Assembly (NCBI GenBank): GCA_019057775.1 | Contig: JAHLWT010000107.1 | Span: 1 to 11,521, forward strand | Source: Promethearchaeota archaeon | Lineage (GTDB): Archaea; Asgardarchaeota; Lokiarchaeia; Sigynarchaeales; SOKP01 | Length of the DNA: 11,521 nucleotides | Direction of reading: 5' to 3' | Made by a program: the position numbers and the translations under genes | Notes under the pieces: generated by a model | Seen by the model: the letters and a program-made list of their open reading frames with translations, nothing else | Told to the model about the DNA's origin: nothing | The model's database searches: none | Part shown: one piece after another, positions 1 to 5,942 of the stretch | How positions within the stretch are numbered: position 1 is the first letter of the stretch | Layout: each line of letters starts with the position of its first letter

Positions 1-772
1 CGGCGAGATCAGGTATCACACCTAATTCTTTTTGAGCACCACCAAGATTAACTCTAAAGCCTGTACGTATTTCATCAAATATCAACAGCGCATTATATTT
101 ATCAGCTAGCTCACGAACCCCCTCTAAATATCCTGGTTCAGGCATCTCTATTTCATGACCCCCGGGGTGGTTAATAGGGGTCATAATAATTGCAGCAACA
201 TTGTTACCATATTTTTGCATCAACTTACTAACATGATCAAGGTTGTTATACTCGAATTCATACACATCTTCGTAGAATTTTTCAGGGATTCCACCTTTAC
301 CTTCGACGCACCAAGAATGCCAACCATGGTATCCACACCGTAGAACTTTTAAACGTTTTGTGTAACCCCGAGCAACGCGAATACCAATAGTAGTGGCATC
401 AGAGCCCGTTTTAACAAATACCATCTTTTCACAGCAAGGTATTAAATCCTTTAATTTCTTAGCTAATCTGTTTTGTATTTGCTGGGTTAAAGACATGCAA
501 AATCCCTTATTTTTAATTTGATCTATTACGGCATTATCGATTTCCTCTTCCCTATGCCCTATAATAATAGGTCCATATGCACATAACATATCAATATATT
601 CGTTACCATCCACATCGATTACCTTTCCCCCTTTTGCTGATTCAAAAAAAATTGGATATTCACCTTCAACAAAATTATAGGGCCTACGAATCCCTAGAAT
701 CGCTCCAGGAATTAATTTCAACGCTTCTTCATATAGTCTGAATGAATTATTAAGAGTTAATTTATTTGACAA
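1..772 (-). CDS. PLP-dependent class III aminotransferase, GSA-aminomutase-like (3' end cut by window)
   Basis: The reading frame runs without interruption for 257 codons from TTG at 772-770 to the left edge; the C-terminal part is missing. Family-level residues visible: a cofactor-binding turn 'TGSDAT' (residues 122-127), the 'YHGWH' segment (148-152) typical of glutamate-1-semialdehyde aminomutase-like and sugar-type class III enzymes, and 'FDEIRTGFR' (232-240), whose Asp233 should pair with the pyridine nitrogen of PLP. The Schiff-base lysine lies beyond the edge, so catalysis cannot be confirmed here. Start choice: TTG preceded by GGAGAG five bases upstream; the nearby ATG at 787-785 is out of frame and soon stops. 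Family members transfer or shift amino groups on aldehydes, keto acids or nucleotide-activated sugars, in the cytosol. A hemL role is possible, but the lack of tetrapyrrole neighbours and the GWHSW form leave the substrate open; a glycan or secondary-metabolite role is equally likely. Confidence 0.9.
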   Translation of the reverse strand, partial: MSNKLTLNNSFRLYEEALKLIPGAILGIRRPYNFVEGEYPIFFESAKGGKVIDVDGNEYIDMLCAYGPIIIGHREEEIDNAVIDQIKNKGFCMSLTQQIQNRLAKKLKDLIPCCEKMVFVKTGSDATTIGIRVARGYTKRLKVLRCGYHGWHSWCVEGKGGIPEKFYEDVYEFEYNNLDHVSKLMQKYGNNVAAIIMTPINHPGGHEIEMPEPGYLEGVRELADKYNALLIFDEIRTGFRVNLGGAQKELGVIPDLA

Positions 773-777
773 TTTCT

Positions 778-783
778 CTCTCC
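778..783 (-). promoter_or_regulatory. Shine-Dalgarno site for the aminotransferase
   Basis: GGAGAG on the minus strand ends five bases before TTG 772. It decides the start, because no in-frame ATG exists near the beginning of the conserved sequence. Confidence 0.65.
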
Positions 784-802
784 ATTTATCTTAATGTTAT
801 AG

Positions 803-812
803 CTTTTAAATA
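803..812 (-). promoter_or_regulatory. possible archaeal TATA box for the aminotransferase
   Basis: The minus strand reads TATTTAAAAG, close to the archaeal TATA consensus, about 31-40 bases before the TTG start. Transcription would then begin roughly 5-10 bases before the start codon and just include the GGAGAG site. The region is AT-rich, so chance matches are frequent. Confidence 0.35.
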
Positions 813-994
813 TTAAACATAGTTATTGAAGATTTCTCATTAGAATTTATCTTAACTGTTAGAGTTTAATTGCATTCATGGTTATCGTTTTGGTACCTTT
901 TCTACATAACAAAAAACGTAGCACTAATTATAATCCATAAGAAATTCATTTTTGTTTGTATATTTTTGTACTATTCTCAGATAATATAAAGCAT

Positions 995-1000
995 AAGGTG
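995..1000 (+). promoter_or_regulatory. Shine-Dalgarno site for the Cys-rich small protein
   Basis: AAGGTG lies nine bases before ATG 1010. The in-frame upstream ATG at 956 has no such site and would add 18 residues lacking any Cys motif, so this element favours the shorter protein. Confidence 0.6.
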
Positions 1001-1009
1001 TTGAAAAAA

Positions 1010-1183
1010 ATGTCAAATAAATTAGTATGTAATATATGTGGCTCAGAAAAGGAAGTACCAACATGCTGTGATAAATCCATGATAATAAAAAACGACTATT
1101 TATTATGTTGCTGTTCAGAAGAATGTGGTTATCAATCGATTCCTGAATGTTGTGGGCAAAAAATGAATTATTTAGTAAATTAG
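1010..1183 (+). CDS. 57-residue Cys-rich protein, duplicated zinc-ribbon-like motif
   Basis: The small protein has ten cysteines. It consists of two copies of one pattern: CxxCG, then five residues, then PxCCxxxM (residues 7-24), followed after a 9-residue linker by a second copy reading CxxxxxCG, four residues, PxCCGxxM (33-52, with an extra run Cys33-Cys35). The spacing suggests Zn or Fe-S binding in a rubredoxin- or zinc-ribbon-like fold, one site per copy or a shared pair. There is no signal peptide, so it is probably cytosolic. The ATG at 1010 is preferred because of AAGGTG at 995-1000; reading from ATG 956 would add 18 residues. The gene is convergent with the RelA/SpoT-SLOG gene, with 27 bp between their 3' ends. 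The function is not recognised; metal-dependent protein-protein or nucleic-acid binding would be a guess. Confidence 0.75.
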   Translation: MSNKLVCNICGSEKEVPTCCDKSMIIKNDYLLCCCSEECGYQSIPECCGQKMNYLVN

Positions 1184-1191
1184 AAAGAAAT

Positions 1192-1198
1192 AAAAAAA
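1192..1198 (-). terminator. T-tract behind the RelA/SpoT-SLOG gene
   Basis: Seven consecutive T on the minus strand lie 13-19 bases after the stop codon at 1211-1213. Short T-runs terminate archaeal RNA polymerase. The tract sits in the 27-bp gap between two convergent genes. Confidence 0.4.
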
Positions 1199-1210
1199 GA
1201 TAGAATCATA

Positions 1211-3790
1211 TTATTCTTGTTCTTCCTCACATTCATCATCCGTTTCTAAAAGATCTGTTTTTTGATCTGTATCTAAAAGCTTCAAAATTTCGGCACCGAA
1301 ATGTTTTGCCATAAGATCATTCATTTCTTTACCACCTATATAACTCCTGCAACCTACGTGAAGTTTATGAAAGTATTCTCCTAAACTATCTTCTACCTCT
1401 TTTATAAAATTAATTATTTTTTCTTCTAATGCTACTGAGGGCGTTTCATTGAGAAGAAACACGACTTTAAACTCCCTATTTGTAAAGAAACCTCCTGTTA
1501 AATGACCAGCTCTAAATTTTATAGAAAGAATTTCACCTACATTCAATGCCTCGCTTGCGATATGATCTAATGCCGTTAAAAAACCTGAAAATATGGTATT
1601 ATCAACATCTTCATTTGCAAAATTTTGTTCAAACATATTTCCTCCACTTTCTCTATGCTGTATTAACACTTTCTGGATATTTTCAATATCTGGATCTACT
1701 ATAAACGGTTTTGTTAAGAAGTTGTAAATATCCTCAGAGGAATTTTTTAAAACTTTAAATAATTTTTTCGGTTTTTGTCCAAGCGCCTGTCCAGTAGGGT
1801 CTTTCCAACTCTTATCATTAATTAATTCTGATGCGGCTCGCCCACTGTTTTTCATTATGCCTACTTGTGCCCCAAATACGATAGCAGCAACAAATTCAAA
1901 AGCGCTTATGCCCCCGCCATTAATTCCAATAAGTTTTATTTTATTAGGTTCTATTCCTGATTTCATTAAATCATACCAATAATGTAATGGTTCCATAATG
2001 CTGAAGTCTTTTCCACCGGTAAGATGAATAGCAGAGTACCTTTTATCTAATTCTACATGTGCAGGAATATGACTTGGTACATAACCTATAGTTCTAATTT
2101 TGTCAGGATATTTCTCTTGAATATCTCCTACAATTCTACTTATTCCTGCTTTGGTGCCACCGGAAATTATTGTACCCTTAAAATCTTTAAATGCATCTAT
2201 TAAATTATTTTTAAAATTTTCAAGGCTTCTTTCGACACGTTCATCTGTTCCCCCTGCAATAATGACTATAGGGCCTTCAAAATTTGTTTCCTTTTGATCT
2301 ATTTGAGAGTCCAATTTTAGGATAGACTCACTTACGACTTTATCCGTTTTTTCTTTGACATTTGGATGAAATAGCATACCGAGTAGCAAAATTTGTTTTA
2401 CTAAATTGAATTGTTTTAATTTATCTTCGATAATTCTTAGACTATTTAGTGTATTTAAGGTAGTTTCAATCATCCACATATCTGGACTATATCTTATTCC
2501 TTTTAGATAATAATCTAATGCTTCATTGACATTTCCTAAAAATAATTTGAACAACCCAATATCAAAAAACGCCCAGGGCATATCTACCATAACTTCAATT
2601 TGCCTTGATCTTTTCTCAATCCCTTTGAGTATCATGTCATGGTTTCTTTCAACATGAGTTAAATCGCCTGTTTGTTGGATTATTAATACTAAATAATTAC
2701 CTAGTGGATATGGATCTCCAGGATTAACTTTAAGCGCTTGTTTATAACATTCTAACGCTTTATTAAAATTATCCTGATTCTTGTAGGTACCTCCCAAAGA
2801 TGCCCAGGCATTGTAATCAAATGGGTTTATTTGAACTGCTTCTTTAAGATAATCTTGCCCTTTTATAAAATTGGGACTTTTTGGTTGTTTCTTATTCTTT
2901 AAATGATATGAAATTCCAAGATCTCTTAAAACTGAAGCAAGTTCCAGTTCTGAGACTTTTTTAAACATTTCACTGTTAATTATTTCATTCAAAATTTGTA
3001 TGCTTTTATCCATATCGTTAATTGCTATTGCTAATTTAGCTATTCTATAACCAATGTCAAAGTTTTCCTTATCTGAGTTATAAACCATATCTAATCGTTC
3101 TATTTCCGCTCTTATTTTCTCATTTGACATGTATGCCCCATATATAGATTCATAATCTTGCATTTTCATTGTTATATTATTCAATGCATCGTCTTCGATT
3201 GATACCAATGATTTAACTCGACTCAATTCTTGTTTATATGGTTTAGGAACCTTGAATTGATACTTGTTGAAAATCTTATGTTGATTCGCTGCCCAGCCAT
3301 GACTTAAATATGTACGTATCTGAATTTCTGCTTTTAAATCAAATATCTGATCTGGTATTTCTAATTCAAGTCTTGTATATAGTTTTAATCCAGGTATTAG
3401 TTGGATAATATAAGTTTGAAAGTGACCTAAAGACGCTGCATCGAAGGTTTCTTCATTCGTTATTATATCGTATATCATATTATCTCGAATTAATTCACAC
3501 ACTCCATTCATCTCACTAATATTCGGCAGAATTATTCGCATGCCACAAAGATCAGTTATTTCCGAAATTGGGTCAATAAATTTCATATCTGGATTAAACA
3601 ATTTATTAGCAAAGCTTGAGATTGTTTTTACTCTACTTTGGATAATGAATTCAGAAGAAGTCCCCCTAACTAAATTCTTTAAAATTTGTTTTAAAATTTT
3701 ACTAAATTCTTTATATAGAGGGCGCAATTTTTTGTATTTACTAATTTGTTCTTCATATAATTCGCGTTGTTCTAATTCCATATTCCTCAC
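1211..3790 (-). CDS. RelA/SpoT-like - TPR - SLOG - longin/roadblock-like fusion protein
   Basis: Domains in order. (a) RelA/SpoT-like nucleotidyltransferase, about 25-205: RxK at 53-55, the 'ITDLCGMRI' strand with candidate metal ligand Asp80 and Arg85, and 'EIQIRT' at 155-160 with candidate ligand Glu155; the usual GYxSxH motif appears as GHFQTY (122-127). There is no HD hydrolase, TGS or ACT part, so this is not a housekeeping Rel. (b) Helical TPR region, about 245-470, clearest at 326-359 and 403-436. (c) SLOG domain, about 506-690, LSDAT/TRPM-like: 'IIAGGT' (510-515), 'SGGTKAGISRIVGDI' (543-557), 'GINGGG' (622-627). (d) Asgard longin/roadblock-like module, about 716-812, with 'SGFLTAL' (735-741). 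An acidic tail follows. The reading starts at GTG 3790; ATG 3781, three bases after GAGG, is an equally good start. The protein appears soluble. Inferred role: nucleotide-signal-gated alarmone or NMP/pyrophosphate transferase acting with the upstream TIR gene. The domain calls are firm for (a)-(c) and good for (d); the function is inferred. Confidence 0.85.
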   Translation of the reverse strand: MRNMELEQRELYEEQISKYKKLRPLYKEFSKILKQILKNLVRGTSSEFIIQSRVKTISSFANKLFNPDMKFIDPISEITDLCGMRIILPNISEMNGVCELIRDNMIYDIITNEETFDAASLGHFQTYIIQLIPGLKLYTRLELEIPDQIFDLKAEIQIRTYLSHGWAANQHKIFNKYQFKVPKPYKQELSRVKSLVSIEDDALNNITMKMQDYESIYGAYMSNEKIRAEIERLDMVYNSDKENFDIGYRIAKLAIAINDMDKSIQILNEIINSEMFKKVSELELASVLRDLGISYHLKNKKQPKSPNFIKGQDYLKEAVQINPFDYNAWASLGGTYKNQDNFNKALECYKQALKVNPGDPYPLGNYLVLIIQQTGDLTHVERNHDMILKGIEKRSRQIEVMVDMPWAFFDIGLFKLFLGNVNEALDYYLKGIRYSPDMWMIETTLNTLNSLRIIEDKLKQFNLVKQILLLGMLFHPNVKEKTDKVVSESILKLDSQIDQKETNFEGPIVIIAGGTDERVERSLENFKNNLIDAFKDFKGTIISGGTKAGISRIVGDIQEKYPDKIRTIGYVPSHIPAHVELDKRYSAIHLTGGKDFSIMEPLHYWYDLMKSGIEPNKIKLIGINGGGISAFEFVAAIVFGAQVGIMKNSGRAASELINDKSWKDPTGQALGQKPKKLFKVLKNSSEDIYNFLTKPFIVDPDIENIQKVLIQHRESGGNMFEQNFANEDVDNTIFSGFLTALDHIASEALNVGEILSIKFRAGHLTGGFFTNREFKVVFLLNETPSVALEEKIINFIKEVEDSLGEYFHKLHVGCRSYIGGKEMNDLMAKHFGAEILKLLDTDQKTDLLETDDECEEEQE

Positions 3791-3894
3791 ATAACTCGCT
3801 TTTGTTATTTACGTTTATTTTTCTTGAATCTCTTCAATATGTTAATTGTCATATCCTATTATTTAAAATTTACTTAAAAACAAATCAATTATAT

Positions 3895-3917
3895 ATTAAT
3901 CCGAAGTTTAGATTAAT
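3895..3917 (-). terminator. hairpin between the TIR and RelA/SpoT-SLOG genes
   Basis: The minus strand carries ATTAATC, a 9-base loop and GATTAAT: a perfect 7-bp stem starting 20 bases after the TIR stop codon, with a T-rich stretch some 15 bases further on. The stem is AT-rich and weak. It could be a partial terminator or mRNA-processing site that sets the ratio of the two gene products, or chance. Confidence 0.3.
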
Positions 3918-3936
3918 GAGAGTAAATATTGTGAAT

Positions 3937-5694
3937 TTATCTCAGTATTTCTTCATGAAGTTTATCAATAAAGGCATTAAAATTATCCTTTTCAAACTTA
4001 ACATTAAGCATCTGCCATAGTAAGACTGGAACATCATCATCATCTTCATATATAGGGATTATCTTTAACATACCCTTTTTACGCATTTGAAACGCAGCTT
4101 GCCATTCGTCTTTAACGGCATTGGATTTAACTGAATTTTTAGAACAGAAGAGTACAAAGACATCAGTACTTTTAAGAGTATTTTCCATAAACTCAACAAT
4201 GTTTTGTTTACTATCTGCTTGCCAATATGAAGCTTTTTTAATTTCAGGATATTTTTCTAGAGCTTTTACTATATCTGAGATTTGAAAGTGTTTAGCATCT
4301 AAAGTAGAATAGCTTAGAAAAACCATTAGTTGCTTAAATTCCTTGAGCTTTGATACTTGAGCAGTTTCTTTTTCCTGTTGATAGAAAGCAATTGATTTTG
4401 AGCTTGAGAAATATTCTGCATTAATTTCCCGATTTTTTATCATCTCAATAATTATTTTCTCAATTAGATTTTCATCTTGTATACCACTCTTTTCGCTTAT
4501 ATCCATTAATTCTAATCTTCCAAGCTTTGATTCATAGTTAACGATGGTATTTTTAATTTTATTTATTGTATTAAACTGAAAATTTTTACATACTTCGATT
4601 TTTTCTTCGATTTTCTCTATAAAATCATCTAAATCATTTTCTTGTGCTGTTTCTTTAATCTCCACTAATTCCTCTAAAGCATCATTTATTTTATTTTCAT
4701 CAATTAGCTTTTCAATATTAGATAAACTATTTTGAAGATTTGTTTTGATTTCTCTTAAATCTTTTTCTTTCTCTATTTCTTTCTCTATTTCTTTACAGTG
4801 ATTTATCTTTTCTCTTGCTTCATTTACTAAACTCTCCAATTTAAACTTTTCAGCTACTTCAGATACTTCGATTAAATCTAAAATTGCTTTATCCAAATTA
4901 TTTTCTTTGATTAGTTGATCAATTTCAGACATTTTCTTCTGTAGATCCTTTTTGATTTTATCTGGTTCCTCTTCTTCTTTTTCTTTCGGGATTTTCTTAA
5001 AGAGAATAACAAAATCTCTAACTCGAGCATTAATTTCTTTTTTAGAAATCAAATCACTGATAATTTTATCGAGGTCTTTTCTATCTATGCCTATTTTTGA
5101 AATAATCTCATAAAATGGAAGTTCTTTTAATTGCAATTGCATTTTTTTGATATAATCAATAGTTTGGGATTTGATAAATTCTTTTTTCTCCCAATCCGTC
5201 CCTTGTATTTCTTTCTGTTTAGCTATAGTTGGTTTAATTTTTACTATTGGCTCTCGTTTATCTGAAATTAATGAAATCATTCCTTCCTTACTGACAAAAG
5301 CAAATATATTAATGACAAATAAACCAATACTAAAAACAAGGCCAAGATAAAAACCAAATTCAACTGTTATCGTTTGTATAGTTGGTCGAATCATTAAATT
5401 TATTAATATTAAAGCACAGCCCAGTCCACCAATTAGAAGTGATTTACCTTTCCTCTCAGGATTTAATATAATAATGGAAATTATAGCAAGTATTAATCCC
5501 GGCCACCCTCCATAAATCAGTTCGTTGTAGCCAAGATAAGGTTTAGTATAAGAAATTATGGGTACTGCAGGGGGTGGAGGAAATGCGTAAGATTTAGAAT
5601 AATACGGAAGAAAAACCGAAATCAAAAAAACTATAATTAGAATACTATAAATCAATTTTATCAGAGTAAATTTTTGTATTTTAATCTCTTTCAT
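3937..5694 (-). CDS. membrane-anchored protein with paired winged helices and C-terminal TIR domain
   Basis: The 585 residues start at ATG 5694 behind AAAGGT. Four hydrophobic helices (about 11-30, 64-78, 85-102, 114-134) with a Pro-rich outer loop (38-45) put both termini in the cytosol. The soluble part is symmetric: a PCI-like winged helix (173-234), two copies of a 57-residue Lys/Glu-rich helical hairpin (247-303 and 316-372, with matching Cys300 and Cys369), and a second winged helix (375-438). A TIR domain ends the chain (455-585): 'VFLSYS' (458-463), Asp466, 'STDVFVLFCSKNS' (509-521) and 'DEW' (529-531), where Glu530 sits at the place of the catalytic Glu of NAD+-cleaving TIR domains; 'IIPIY' (545-549) is the late core strand. 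Some TIRs are only adaptors, so NADase activity is inferred. The hairpins and winged helices may sense or oligomerise. The SLOG-bearing gene lies 146 bp downstream on the same strand, suggesting a shared pathway. Confidence 0.85.
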   Translation of the reverse strand: MKEIKIQKFTLIKLIYSILIIVFLISVFLPYYSKSYAFPPPPAVPIISYTKPYLGYNELIYGGWPGLILAIISIIILNPERKGKSLLIGGLGCALILINLMIRPTIQTITVEFGFYLGLVFSIGLFVINIFAFVSKEGMISLISDKREPIVKIKPTIAKQKEIQGTDWEKKEFIKSQTIDYIKKMQLQLKELPFYEIISKIGIDRKDLDKIISDLISKKEINARVRDFVILFKKIPKEKEEEEPDKIKKDLQKKMSEIDQLIKENNLDKAILDLIEVSEVAEKFKLESLVNEAREKINHCKEIEKEIEKEKDLREIKTNLQNSLSNIEKLIDENKINDALEELVEIKETAQENDLDDFIEKIEEKIEVCKNFQFNTINKIKNTIVNYESKLGRLELMDISEKSGIQDENLIEKIIIEMIKNREINAEYFSSSKSIAFYQQEKETAQVSKLKEFKQLMVFLSYSTLDAKHFQISDIVKALEKYPEIKKASYWQADSKQNIVEFMENTLKSTDVFVLFCSKNSVKSNAVKDEWQAAFQMRKKGMLKIIPIYEDDDDVPVLLWQMLNVKFEKDNFNAFIDKLHEEILR

Positions 5695-5701
5695 AAAACC
5701 T

Positions 5702-5707
5702 ACCTTT
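5702..5707 (-). promoter_or_regulatory. Shine-Dalgarno site for the TIR gene
   Basis: AAAGGT on the minus strand, seven bases before ATG 5694, supports this start. The AT-rich stretch ATATAAAAAA at about 5719-5728 is a possible TATA box for the same gene. Confidence 0.5.
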
Positions 5708-5901
5708 CAAATTTTCATTTTTTTATATTGTTAGAGTTATTAGAATTTCTATGAGCAATTCCTAAGCAATTCTAATTAACATTGATTTGAAATAAATTTT
5801 GGATTATAATAATTATATTAGATATATATATGTAAAATTAATATTTATATTACTCTCTCATTTTGATTCTAATTAGATTGGAAAATTTATATTGCAACTT
5901 C

Positions 5902-5919
5902 AAAAAAACTAAAAAAAAA
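5902..5919 (-). terminator. poly-T terminator behind the giant surface-protein gene
   Basis: The minus strand has nine T (5919-5911), then AG, then seven T (5908-5902), starting 23 bases after the stop codon at 5943-5945. This fits archaeal T-rich termination and suggests that the TIR gene is transcribed separately from the surface-protein gene. Confidence 0.55.
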
Positions 5920-5942
5920 TAGGATTTTAAATAAATAAGAAG

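Larger units (their letters stand above)
773..1009. other. divergent intergenic region, 237 bp
   Basis: AT-rich spacer between the divergently transcribed aminotransferase and Cys-rich protein genes. It should hold both promoters. Besides the possible TATA box at 803-812 (minus), the stretch CTAATTATAATCC at 924-936 is a candidate TATA element for the plus-strand gene. No RNA gene or strong hairpin was seen. Confidence 0.5.
5695..5942. other. intergenic region between surface-protein and TIR genes, 248 bp
   Basis: Very AT-rich spacer, with both flanking genes on the minus strand. It holds the T-tracts behind the surface-protein gene, a TATATATATA run near 5823-5832, a 10-bp palindrome TCTAATTAGA at 5868-5877 and two copies of AGCAATTC (near 5754 and 5766). 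No coding potential or RNA gene was seen. It probably contains the promoter of the TIR/RelA-SLOG pair. Confidence 0.5.

Noticed and set aside
155..343. plus-strand open frame of 62 codons
   Set aside because: It lies antisense within the clearly conserved aminotransferase and has no family resemblance.
956..1009. 18-residue N-terminal extension of the Cys-rich protein
   Set aside because: No ribosome-binding site lies before ATG 956, while AAGGTG precedes ATG 1010; the extension adds no recognisable motif.
1211..3790. housekeeping Rel/SpoT bifunctional enzyme
   Set aside because: No HD hydrolase, TGS or ACT domain, and the C-terminal half is TPR and SLOG; only the synthetase-like fold is shared.
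3540..4020. two plus-strand open frames overlapping the RelA-like start, the spacer and the TIR 3' end
   Set aside because: Antisense to, or in the spacer beside, strongly supported genes; low-complexity hydrophobic translations without ribosome sites.
5868..5877. palindrome TCTAATTAGA as an operator
   Set aside because: Only 10 bp in very AT-rich DNA, not repeated elsewhere in the window; too weak to call.
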